Source: Mimachlamys varia (lineage: Eukaryota > Mollusca > Bivalvia > Pectinida > Pectinidae). From it: DNA of 64,000 nucleotides. A program made the position numbers and the translations under genes. The DNA is taken from positions 12,582,001 through 12,646,000 of the forward strand of contig OX392527.1 in assembly GCA_947623455.1 (NCBI GenBank), given 5' to 3'. The notes beneath the pieces are model-generated. The model was not told the origin of the DNA, made no database searches, and saw only the letters and a list, made by a program, of their open reading frames with translations. This document shows positions 49,922 to 60,282 of the stretch, in pieces. How positions within the stretch are numbered: the stretch's first letter is position 1; each line of letters starts with the position of its first letter.

Positions 49922-50077
49922 ACAGTCAAACCACATTATCTTGAAGTTCGATTGGCCGTGAGAAAAACTTTGAGTTATATAAGTTAGTATTCAGGTATAA
50001 ATGTGAAGTTTGGCTGAGACCGGTCAAAACCCTTAAAATTAAATAGGGTCAAGTTGGAGATGACGAGGTTCGACTGT
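49922..50077. mobile_element. Possible small MITE (156 bp)
   Basis: The left end ACAGTCAAACCACATTATCT and the inverse of the right end (ACAGTCGAACCTCGTCATCT) match at 15 of 20 positions. A related start, ACAGTCAAACTTCGATG, occurs again at about 50138 in the following sequence. There is no coding sequence, and the target duplication is not clear. Confidence 0.45.
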
Positions 50078-51054
50078 TTACAAAACTAAAGAACAAATAC
50101 AATTTTAAAATATCAATGAATTAAATGTAAGTAATTACAGTCAAACTTCGATGTTTCAAACTTTGCGAGAGAGTCATGAAAACTTCAAAACATCGGGACT
50201 TCGACTCATGAATTTTGAACATCAAACATTGACATGTATATATATGTATATATGTACTGTACATAAGAACAACCGATGCGGTGCTAGTGTAACGTAACAC
50301 ATGCTAAGAAATTGTAGATTCACATTTATAAAGAATAATATACTAAAATACACAATGTCATTTTTGTAACGTGATAATCTTGTAGGATTTTTTTGTACAT
50401 CAACTTAATTTTCAAAGCGAGAAAAATTTATTAGTTGTACTTTTCAATGTTTTCATAACGACGAGCCAGATTAAAACTTCGATATAGCGAAAAATTTGAT
50501 TCATAGAAGTTCAATTCATGAAAAGTAAATTAATAGTGCTACATTGTGTTCACACTGATAATATTGTTAAGACTTATAATCCATAAATTATCATAGAACA
50601 CAACCAGCATTATTCAACTTGTCTGCTATCTTGTTCAGACATACAGGATTGTAACTCCAAATAAAATCATATACAGTTGAAATAGCAATGGTTTCTTTGT
50701 TAATAAATAAAATAATCTTAATACAGTTGGAATATCAATGGTTTCTGTGTTAACAAAGTCCCCAGGGGTGAGGCTGGACTCTTGAGCAAATCTTAATGGA
50801 TTTGGTTTTCGTTTTGGGGCAAATCTTAGTGGATTTGGTATTGATTTTTAAGGGTCAGCCAATCATAATGAGCTGGGGACATTGACTGTTTCCATTTTAT
50901 GGAGGGACTACATACTTAGTTATCAGGTAAAAGGTCAATCTTCAGGCCAAAAACCAAATAACATGATTGCCTTTGCCTCTTAAATCAAAGCGAGAAGTAA
51001 TGTGGTTATAGGGTTTGGGATCACAACCATTTCTAAGTAATGATCCATTTTGAT
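50078..51054. other. No recognisable gene; minor duplications
   Basis: AT-rich sequence with a second ACAGTCAAAC element end (about 50138). Two short imperfect direct duplications are visible: ACAGTTGGAATATCAATGG type (about 50673 and 50722) and GCAAATCTTARTGGATTTGG (about 50785 and 50819). No exon was recognised. Confidence 0.45.
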
Positions 51055-52600
51055 TCCAACCCCTTGAAGGTCAGCCCTTCTGTTAAGTACATTCTCCCCA
51101 ACCCCTTAAAGGTCACTCCCCCTCCTAAGCAATTCTCCCAACCCCTTAAAGGTCAGCCCCTCTGTTAAGTACATTCTCCCCAAACCCTTAAAGATCACTC
51201 CCCCTGTTAAGTGAATTCTCCCCAACCCCTTAAAGGTCACTCCCTCTGTTTAGTACATTCTACCCAACCTCTTAAAGGTCACTTCCTCTGTTAAGTACAT
51301 TCTCCCCAACCCCTTCAAGGTCACTCCCCCTGTTAAGACATTCTCCCCAACCCCTTCAAGGTCACTCCCCCTGTTAAGACATTCTCCCCAACCCCTTAAA
51401 GGTCACTCCCTCTGTTTAGTACATTCTACCCAACCTCTTAAAGGTCACTCCCTCTGTTAAGTACATTCTCCCCAACCCCTTCAAGGTCACTCCCCCTGTT
51501 AAGACATTCTCCCCAACCCCTTCAAGGTCACTCCCCCTGTTAAGACATTCTCCCCAACCCCTTAAAGGTCACTCCCTCTGTTAAGTACATTCTCCCCAAC
51601 CCCTTCAAGGTCACTCCCTCTGTTTAGTACATTCTACCCAACCTCTTAAAGGTCACTCCCTCTGTTAAGTACATTCTCCCCAACCCCTTCAAGGTCACTC
51701 CCCCTGTTAAGACATTCTCCCCAACCCCTTCAAGGTCACTCCCCCTGTTAAGACATTCTCCCCAACCCCTTAAAGGTCACTCCCTCTGTTAAGTACATTC
51801 TCCCCAACCCCTTCAAGGTCACTCTACCTGTTAAGTATATTCTTCCCAACCCCTTCAAGGTCACTCCCCCTGTTAAGACATTCTCCCCAACCCCTTAAAG
51901 GTCACTCCCCCTGTTAAGTACATCCTCCCCAACCCCTTAAAGGTCACTCCCTCTGTTAAGTACATTCTCCCCAACCCCTTCAAGGTCACTCCCTCTGTTA
52001 AGTACATTCTCCCCAACCCCTTCAAGGTCACTCCCCCTGTTAAGTACATTCTCCCCAACCCCTTCAAGGTCACTCCCCCTGTTAAGTACATTCTCCCCAA
52101 CCCCTTCAAGGTCACTCTACCTGTTAAGTATATTCTTCCCAACCCCTTAAAAATCACTCCCCCTGTTAAGTACATTCTCCCCAACCCCTTCAAGGTCACT
52201 CTACCTGTTAAGTATATTCTTCCCAACCCCTTAAAAATCACTTCCCCTGTTAAGTACATTCTCCCCATCCCCTTCAAGGTCACTCCCCCTGTTAAGACAT
52301 TCTCCCCAACCCCTTCAAGGTCACTCCCTCTGTTAAGTACATTCTCCCCAACCCCTTCAAGGTCACTCCCCCTGTTAAGTACATTCTCCCCAACCCCTTC
52401 AAGGTCACTCCCCCTGTTAAGTACATTCTCCCCAACCCCTTAAAGGTCACTCCCCCTGTTAAGTACATTCTCCCCAACCCTTTAAAGGTCACTCCCCCTG
52501 TTAAGTACATTCTCCCAAACCCCTTAAAGGTCACTCCCTCTGTTAAGTACATTCTCCCCATCCCTTTAAAGGTCACTCCCCCAGTTAAGTACATTCTCAA
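51055..52600. repeat. 42-bp minisatellite with AAGGTCA in every unit, about 37 units
   Basis: Units run CTTCAAGGTCACTCCCCCTG, TTAAGTACATTCTCCCCAAC, CC; some have TTAAAGGTCA, some drop two or three bases (TTAAGACATT). Each unit carries AAGGTCA, preceded by TTC or TTA. The array ends about 30 bp before a CpG-rich candidate promoter and exon. Minus-strand open frames (51873-52283, 52292-52663) are by-products. Confidence 0.95.
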
Positions 52601-52629
52601 ATTAAACCATTTGGTATATATAATAGACG

Positions 52630-52930
52630 AATCAACACGTAATTTCTTAAGCGGCCATGTCAAAGGTCATGGGGGAAAAACCGCTTACGCTCTTGCAAAA
52701 AATTGCATGGCGGCTAACGGGGAGTCGCTTGCTACGCTTACAAAATCTTCAATTTACACGATGATATCCACAGATATAACATATGAACATCGGATACGTA
52801 ATCAGGTACATCTATTCTTTTGGGAAAATATCCAACTTTGGCAACTTGCATCCTAATAAATCAGTGATTCGGTGATGTTGGACGGCCGTCGTGGTCGCAG
52901 ATAGGTGTGTTCACTCTCTCGAGCAACTAA
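52630..52930 (+). promoter_or_regulatory. CpG-rich candidate promoter
   Basis: About 17 CpG dinucleotides fall in roughly 300 bases, against very few in the surrounding AT-rich DNA. This is typical of a promoter or first exon in an animal genome. It surrounds the candidate coding exon at 52707 and follows the AAGGTCA array. Orientation is inferred from that exon. It could instead, or also, serve the minus-strand RhoGAP gene, whose first exons are missing. Confidence 0.4.
52707..52805 (+). CDS. Candidate first coding exon of an unidentified gene
   Basis: ATGGCGGCTAACGGGG opens a 33-codon frame beginning MAANGESLATLTKSS and ending before a plausible donor CAG|GTACAT (52803-52808). The length is exactly 99 bases, giving a phase-0 junction. 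ATGGCGGC in a CpG-rich setting is a common start for conserved housekeeping genes. I do not recognise the peptide and no following exon was identified in the window. Without a second exon this remains a hypothesis; an unspliced reading continues 17 codons to a stop at 52856. Confidence 0.35.
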
Positions 52931-55056
52931 TATAAGATTATCGGAAAGATCTTGGCTAATATTATGACCATGTCGTTACATTTCCACTTGCTTTTAGTTA
53001 ATATAAATATATTACCTATCGTTTGCAGTGATAATAAAATTGTTCATTTGTAAAAACATTTTAAAAACATTAAAAATCTCGTAACCGTCAAGTATTGTTT
53101 GCATTGTTTATCATGATCATGAGATCAGCTGTTTATATTTCTTATTGTACAGTAACCAGACACACACAAATGTCACAATGTTGAGGCATTTCTTTGGATA
53201 GTCGTTTTTGCACTGGTCCTGACTTTGGAAACCACATATGTGAATCTCAGAAATGATTGCATATGTATACGAAATAATTTATAGTAGATATAATTTTTTA
53301 GGTAATTATGAACCAGGACATACAATTTGAAGGTTGGATTGAATTGGCTATATTCACAGCAATTCTCTCAAGATGCACTTGTATGTTAGACCTACAGTAC
53401 AATTTAAAAATAATGATACAATACTTTTCATCAGAAATTTGCAAAAAAAAAAATATTTTCACATTGTTCAATTTCATTCCCTAGTATATGAATAAAAATG
53501 GAATGATTCTATTCGAAATACAATGATTTGTAGACCCCACATCTGAGAGCTGATAATGTATTAAAGAAATATATTATTGCATTACAATGATATGTGATTC
53601 TCTTATAAATCATCTATGTTAAAATTGGCATAAAATGAGACTTTTATAAACAGGTGGTTGCAGGGATTAATAATTCAAATTTTATATATACAACTTTTAT
53701 GTATATTGAAATATAATTAATGTTGTCTTTTTAGCAGTCACTATATATTAAGTTCACCTTGCTTGGCATTTTGTAACTCTGTATCAGTATCTCCATATTT
53801 TGCTTACAAAACATAAGGTGTCCATGGTGATTCATGTGTAATTTTATTTATTGATTTTCAATAAAAAGTGTAAAAAATTATCATGGTATAACTGAACAAC
53901 AAGAGATTAATGAACTGCAAATTTTCCCAATGACCCATGCAATAAATATAATATACATGTACATGTACCTGGTATTGTGAAATATACTTTTCATTCATAC
54001 AACTTGGGGTGGTGCCTGCTGAATCATGACAATCAGGGGGGAGGGGCCAAACTCATTGAAAAATGTCTACTATTTATCAATATTTAAATTTTTGAACTGG
54101 TAACCATACTTGCACCCACAAGTTTTTTTTCAAAGATGTATTCATTTGAAAAGTAGTTAATTATCAAAACATTAGTTCATAAATGGAGAAAAGGGAATGG
54201 AATTTCCCTGGTGGCCAGTTCTCCAAAGGAAAATCATTTGAACCATAGACATTTTTCACCAAGTTAGGCTAGCCCCTGTGATGTTGATTTGATAAGGGTT
54301 GTTTGGATTTGACCAGCACAGAAATTAGACTCTCAGGATAAATAATCGGACAAGTTGTTACTGAACAGATTTTTATTCATATTTATTTTAGCCAAAGAAG
54401 GATGTATTTGCACAAGTATCAATTATGTCAATACATATTTATCTCTACAAATACTCTACATATAGCGGAACTTGGTTGACTAAGTTATAAGTTAATATAT
54501 TTGGAATTGTGAACAATGTGGTTGGAATATAAAGCTCATTCTTTCAGCTTTCCAATTGAATATTAAATTAAGCAAAGACAAAATTATATGTGATACAATT
54601 AGATTTGCAAATCTTACTTTGTGTATTTTAGACCAAAACAAGTCATATTTTGCAAATGTCTTTTAAACTTTCACACTTTGCCAGAGAAACTGCACTTTTA
54701 ACATGTCCATGTCTATTTATCAGTATGCAATGACACTATACACATGCAAAATGAAACCAAATGCCAGGTATGACAATTGCTTTCAGTGTTTATTTTTGTA
54801 TGTTGTGTCCTTCGTTGATAATATATACATGCAGGACAGAAATAGGATGTAAAGTAGCAGGGTCATGGTCAGTGTCCATTGCCTTAGAAAACAATTATAA
54901 ACAAGTACTAATTGTAACGGCGGCCATTACTATAATGTCCCCCAAACTACCCCAACAGTCATAAATTATGCTAATGGAAGAGGGTAATAGTACTGTATAT
55001 GTGTATGTGCAGAAGCCTCTATTTTTTACCATGACAACTGATGTTTTCTTAAATGG
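52931..55056. other. No recognisable gene
   Basis: About 2.1 kb of AT-rich unique DNA, the longest non-repetitive stretch apart from 15.8-17.5 kb. No exon with a known motif and no element ends were found. A 67-codon plus-strand frame (54761-54964) has no recognisable features. Confidence 0.45.
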
Positions 55057-55725
55057 TACCATTGTGTTTGGCTTCCCTTAATACCCCTATGTACCACTTT
55101 TTGCCGAAATCGAACAATATTTAAATTTCGACCAATCAGAAACCTGCATTTCGTTATCATGAAAACAGACAGTTTTGAAAGTTAAACCATTGTGTTTGGC
55201 TTCCCTCAATACCCCTATGTACCAATTTTCACTGAAATCAAACAATATCTTAATTTTGATCAATGAGAAGCCTCCATTTCGTAACCATGGCAACGGACAG
55301 TTTCGAAAGTGGTACCTTTGTGTTAGGCTTCCCTCAATACCCATATTTACCAATTTTCGCTGAAATCGAACAATATCTAAATTCTGACCAATCAGAAGCC
55401 TCCATTTCGTTACCATGGCAACGCACGGTTTCATGAGTTGTACCATTGTGTTTGGTTTCCCTCAAAACCCATATGTATCAATTTTCGCCGAAATAAAACA
55501 ATATGTAAGTTTTGACCAATCAGAAGCCTCCATTTCGTAACCATGGCAAAGGACAGTTTCGAAAGTGGTACCATTGTGTTAGGCTTCCCTCAATACCCAT
55601 ATTTACCAATTTTCGCTGAAATCGAACAATATCTAAATTCCGACCAATCAGAAACCTCCATTTCCTTACCATGGCAACGCACGGTTTCGTGAGTTGTACC
55701 ATTGTGTTCGGCTTCCCTCAGGAAT
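55057..55725. repeat. 127-128-bp tandem repeat, about 5 units
   Basis: Units start CATTGTGTTTGGCTTCCCTC, then AATACCCATATTTACCAATT, then GCTGAAATCGAACAATATC, GACCAATCAGAAGCCTCC and CGTAACCATGGCAACGG. Unit starts fall near 55061, 55189, 55316, 55444 and 55571. Several units carry a CCAATCAG box and a 14-bp RFX X-box-like palindrome. Open frames on both strands are repeat-derived. Confidence 0.9.
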
Positions 55726-55980
55726 GTCTCTAGTCCAAACATGATCAATGTGGGAGCCGCTGCGATGTGTCGGTACAGTTGTAATTTGAGTAAATCTGGC
55801 ACTCTCAAGGCTAAAATCCAAAAGGGTCGATTACCTGGCATTTTGTAGCCTATCCAGGATAACCTTGACCGTTGACCTTTGAACTTGTGACCTTGAACTA
55901 TGAGTTTGATCATTGTCAGTTAACTCTTGGTTTATTTGTTCACTACTTTGAATAATCGATTAGTGAACAGTTAAAAACAG

Positions 55981-56434
55981 CAAAGATTCAGTATTTTCAT
56001 GTTAATGTTAAAATCCAATATGGCTGCCTAACAGCCATTTTGAATCCGATTTGCATGAAATACTACACATGTGATCTAGGATGAATGAGGAATCATCAGT
56101 TCCAATTTGATACAAATCCTTCATCTCCTGGAAACATTTTTGTGCAGAAGAAACAGCAAAGATTCAGTATTTTCATGTTAATGTTAAAATCCAATAAGGC
56201 CGCCTAACAGCCATTTTGAATCCGATTTGCATGAAATACTACACATGTGATCTAGGATGCATGAGGAATCATCAGTTCCAATTTGATACAAATCCTTCAT
56301 CTCCTGCAAACATTTTTGTGCAGAAGACAAAAAACATACAGACAGACGAACAGACAGACGGACAGACAGACAGACGGACAGACGGACAACCTGATTACTA
56401 TAGGGCACCCGCATCTCTCGATGCGGGGCCCTAA
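55981..56434. mobile_element. Non-autonomous Helitron-like element (family 2), 3' part
   Basis: Two tandem copies offset by 176 bp (CAAAGATTCAGTATTTTCAT at 55981 and 56157) are followed by a GACA/GACG-rich tract (56338-56391). Next comes a strong hairpin AGGGCACCCGCATC-TCTC-GATGCGGGGCCCT (56402-56432), stem 13 bp with one bulge, then AA. The order of GAC-rich tract, CTAT, hairpin with bulge and CCTAA is the same as in the family-1 elements at 20715 and 28501, although the sequences differ. The 5' end is not defined. The Helitron-like class is inferred. Confidence 0.5.
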
Positions 56435-56462
56435 CTAGGAAATTCCAATATTCCCAACAATG

Positions 56463-56545
56463 ACATACGTCACATGAACAATACAATGACGTCACATCAA
56501 CAATACAATGACGTCACATCAACAATACAATGACGTCACATCAAC
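56463..56545. repeat. 22-bp repeat with three full CRE palindromes
   Basis: Units ACGTCACATCAACAATACAA place perfect TGACGTCA at 56487-56494, 56509-56516 and 56531-56538, exactly 22 bp apart. A degenerate copy (ATACGTCACATG) precedes them. TGACGTCA is the cAMP response element bound by CREB/ATF. Function here is untested. Confidence 0.8.
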
Positions 56546-57402
56546 CTCATGTCAATTTTGAATTTAGCCTATACTGTTAACATTTAAGTGAGTTTAAGAC
56601 ACACAATGGGAAAACGGGGTAGAAGAAAAAGAAGCAATGACCCCCTTACTTGTGAGACAGGATCATCCAGACCTGGGGGAATAGATTTTGAAGTTGGTAA
56701 ACAATCGGCAAACTGTCTTCAAGGTAAACATTGTTTGGTCTCTATCTACAACATTTTGTTTCATCTTTCTACAATATTTTTTACAAAATCAAACCCTTAT
56801 AACCAAGTTCCAACATCCAGTGATAAGTCCAAATTTCAAAACTGGAATTAAGATCAACGCACCCAAGAAGTTTGAATGTATGTCTGCCAAAACTGATGCA
56901 TGCTTGTCATTTCACCATAAAAACACCTGCAATCTTTCCGAAAATCAAATTTTGTAAAATGCAAAAACACATTTCAAAATTCCATGCAACAACATAACTG
57001 TAAAATTTACAAATTTTGTGGACAGTTTAGGACAACAGCATTATATCATAACCACACAAATGATCAACACTATATACCTGTAACACGTTCATAAACAACA
57101 GGTGTGAAAGGTGAATGTACCAAGGCAAGCTCACTTTAAGGCCGGGAGGTGTTTGATTTTCATGCTTCTAAACTTGATCAGGGTCAACAACAAGACACCC
57201 CTAACTTGGTAAATAAGTCAGGTAAATGAATCAGGAGGAGGTGCTTTGTTAAATGGTAGCATACATGTACCTCACGATTTACGATTATACATTTAGTGTA
57301 AACTGTATGTCAAATTCAGCATCATCAACAAGCATTCAAAAGAGCAAACCTATATATTTACCATTGAATGGCATTGCCACTATATATCCCTACCAAATTC
57401 AG

Positions 57403-57430
57403 TTGGCATTCATCAGGCCATGAATGCCAA
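57403..57430. other. Hairpin TTGGCATTCAT, copy 1
   Basis: TTGGCATTCAT and ATGAATGCCAA form a perfect 11-bp stem around six bases. It is preceded by TTCAG. The same stem recurs 243 bp downstream. Confidence 0.7.
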
Positions 57431-57441
57431 TGACCGATTGT

Positions 57442-57466
57442 TGACGTCATCATTATTATGACGTCA
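57442..57466. promoter_or_regulatory. Pair of CRE palindromes
   Basis: Two perfect TGACGTCA sites (57442-57449 and 57459-57466) are spaced 17 bp apart, just after hairpin copy 1. The motif match is exact; activity is unknown. Confidence 0.4.
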
Positions 57467-57645
57467 TAAGTGTTATGTTGGATACCATTGACCGTCCCCC
57501 GCCAAGGCTGTTCTTTTCATTGAACAAACATATGCGACAAATACATTTATTGAGCTAAATGCTGAGAAATAAAATGTGTTATTGATTGTTTTATGACATG
57601 AGCAGATTCTAAAAATGGTAAATATAAGTATTGAACTGCTTTCAG

Positions 57646-57674
57646 TTGGCATTCATAGGCTATATGAATGCCAA
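57646..57674. other. Hairpin TTGGCATTCAT, copy 2
   Basis: The same 11-bp arms as copy 1 surround seven bases (AGGCTAT), again preceded by TTCAG. The two may be the ends, or repeated palindromes, of a small element of about 270 bp. Confidence 0.7.
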
Positions 57675-57717
57675 ATGGTCAAAGGCAAATCCAACATGAA
57701 GCGCTAGCTTAAATGAA

Positions 57718-58390
57718 CCTTGTACTATAAAATGTATTTAGTCTAACAAATACCTTGTACTACAAAATGTACTTAGTCTAACAAATACCTTGTACTACAA
57801 AATGTACTTAGTCTAACAAATACCTTGTACTACAGAATGTACTTAGTCTAACAAATACCTTGTACTACAGAATGTACTTATAGTCTAACAAATACCTTGT
57901 ACTACAGAATGTACTTATAGTCTAACAAATACCTTGTACTACAGAATGTACTTATAGTCTAACAAATACCTTGTACTACAAAATGTACTTAGTCTAACAA
58001 ATACCTTGTACTACAGAATGTACTTATAGTCTAACAAATACCTTGTACAACAAAATGCACTTAGTCTAACAAATACCTTGTACTACAGAATGTACTTATA
58101 GTCTAACAAATACCTTGTACTGCAAAATGTATTTAGTCTAACAAGTACCTTGTACGACAGAATGTACTTAGTCTAACAAATACTTTGTACTACAGAATGT
58201 ACTTATAGTCTAACAAATGCCTTGTACAACAAAATGCACTTAGTCTAACAAATACCTTGTACTACAGAATGTACTTATAGTCTAACAAATACCTTGTACT
58301 ACAGAATGTACTTAGTCTAACAAATATCTTGTACTACAGAATGTACTTAGTCTAACAAATACCTTGTACTACAAATGTACTAAGTCCTAA
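57718..58390. repeat. 35/37-bp minisatellite, about 18 units
   Basis: Units run ATACCTTGTACTACAGAATG, TACTTAGTCTAACAA. A two-base TA insertion (TACTTATAGTC) gives 37 bp. The variant GTACAACAAAATGCAC recurs at about 58045 and 58212, indicating block copying. Confidence 0.95.
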
Positions 58391-58765
58391 AAAATCTAAA
58401 AACAATTATTAACCAAATATACGGATCAGACCACTTAATTACAATGAAACAGAGGTAAAATTCAGCATCTACATGACTCAGAGTTCACTGATACAACTAT
58501 GATCACATAGCATTAAAAATATTCAGATATGCACAAAATCCTTCCTCTTGTTGAATAGAGCTAGCAATCTGTCAATTCATTCTTTACTGTAACCAAATGT
58601 TGTTACTAAGCTCACACATCTAATCAAACACTGGATTATCAATGTATTTTCAGATGAGGTCTAACTAGTAGTGAACCAATGTCATTATTGTTTACTGTTT
58701 TTGTTAATAAACATGTATATGTTTTGCAGCAATATTACTTATTATTACCCGATGGTCTAATTGGT
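58391..58765. other. No recognisable gene
   Basis: Unique AT-rich sequence between two arrays, with nothing recognised. Confidence 0.45.
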
Positions 58766-59930
58766 CATTTATGTCTGTTTCTGGCCTTGTGTACAATTTC
58801 TGCTGTAGGTGTGAAACAGTTTGTCTGTTTCCCAGGCTTTGTGTACAATTTCTGCTGTAGGGCTGAAACAGTTTGTCTGTTTCCCAGGCCTTGTGTACAA
58901 TTTCGGCTGTAGGGCTGAAACAGTTTGACTGTTTCCCAGGCTTTGTGTACAATTTCGGCTGTAGGGCTGAAACAGTTTGACTGTTTCCCAGGCTTTGTGT
59001 ACAATTTCGGCTGTAGGGCTGAAACAGTTTGTCTGTTTCCCAGGCTTTGTGTACAATTTCGGCTGTAGGGCTGAAACAGTTTGTCTTTTTCCCAGGCTTT
59101 ATGTACAATTTCGGCTGTAGGGCTGAAACAGTTTGTCTGTTTCCCAGGTCTTGTGTACAATTTCGGCTGTAGGGCTGAAACAGTTTGTCTGTTTCCCAGG
59201 CCTTGTGTACAATTTCGGCTGTAGGGCTGAAACAGTTTGTCTGTTTCCCAGGCCTTGTGTACAATATCGGCTGTAGGTGTGAAACAGTTTGACTGTTTCC
59301 CAGGCCTTGTGTACAATTTCGGCTGTAGGGCTGAAACAGTTTGTCTGTTTCCCAGGCCTTGTGTACAATTTCGGCTGTAGGTGTGAAACAGTTTGTCTGT
59401 TTCCCAGGCCTTGTGTACAATTTCGGCTGTAGGTGTGAAACAGTTTGACTGTTTCCCAGGCCTTGTGTACAATTTCGGCTGTAGGTGTGAAACAGTTTGA
59501 CTGTTTCCCAGGCCTTGTGTACAATTTCGGCTGTAGGTGTGAAACAGTTTGTCTGTTTCCCAGGCCTTGTGTACAATTTCGGCTGTAGGTGTGAAACAGT
59601 TTGTCTGTTTCCCAGGCCTTGTGTACAATTTCGGCTGTAGGTGTGAAACAGTTTGTCTGTTTCCCAGGCCTTGTGTACAATTTCGGCTGTAGGGCTGAAA
59701 CAGTTTGACTGTTTCCCAGGCCTTGTGTACAATTTCGGCTGTAGGTGTGAAACAGTTTGACTGTTTCCCAGGCCTTGTGTACAATTTCGGCTGTAGGGCT
59801 GAAACAGTTTGACTGTTTCCTAGGCTTTGTGTACAATTTCGGCTGTAGGGCTGAAACAGTTTGTCTGTTTCCCAGGCCTTGTGTACAATTTCCGCTGTAG
59901 GTGTGAAACACTTTGTCTGTTTCTGACATT
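58766..59930. repeat. 52-bp minisatellite, about 22 units
   Basis: Units run TGTACAATTTCGGCTGTAGG, TGTGAAACAGTTTGTCTGTT, TCCCAGGCCT, TG, with GGTGTG/GGGCTG and GTCTG/GACTG alternatives. As 52 is not divisible by 3 and the unit has no stop in any minus-strand frame, all three minus-strand frames stay open for long distances (up to 342 codons) and encode the same 52-residue cycle. From 59931 to about 60030 shorter degenerate units (TTTCTGACTTTGTGTGTAGG) follow. Confidence 0.95.
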
Positions 59931-60030
59931 GTGTGTAGGTGTGAAACAGTTTGTCTGTTTCTGACTTTGTGTGTAGGTGTTAAACACTTTGTCTGTTTCT
60001 GACTTTGTGTGTAGGTGTGAAACAGTTTGC

Positions 60031-60282
60031 TCTGAAAGGAAGAAGAGTTTTGGCTGTTTCATCCTTACATCTGAAATTGTACACAAAGCCAGAAAGTTTA
60101 AGCGTTTCAGTGACCGCGACTCTATGTTGTTTACATTCGCAGTAACAGCGAATTGGTTTGAGTAAATTGTTGAAAAAAATCTAGTATAGTTACTACAAAT
60201 TTTCTTACCGAATTGTCTGATTGGGTAATAAAACGGACAAAACTATCATCCCTGGGTAGGAGAAGCCATGTGAAACTGCTTG
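60031..60282. other. Flank with an inverted copy of the 52-bp unit
   Basis: CATCTGAAATTGTACACAAA followed by GCCAGAAA (60067-60094) is the inverse of the array's first unit near 58776 (TTTCTGGCCTTGTGTACAAT followed by TTCTGCTG). The rest is unique. Confidence 0.6.

Larger units (their letters stand above)
56546..57717. other. No confirmed gene; CREs and hairpins
   Basis: Unique sequence. A plus-strand open frame near 56588-56851 starts with a basic stretch (MGKRGRRKRSN) and meets a possible donor at 56697, but no family is recognised. The segment also holds two matching hairpins and a CRE pair, listed separately. Confidence 0.45.

Noticed and set aside
56606..56696. Possible exon beginning MGKRGRRKRSN with donor GTAAAC
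   Set aside because: No family recognised, no partner exon, weak acceptor context; indistinguishable from a chance open frame.
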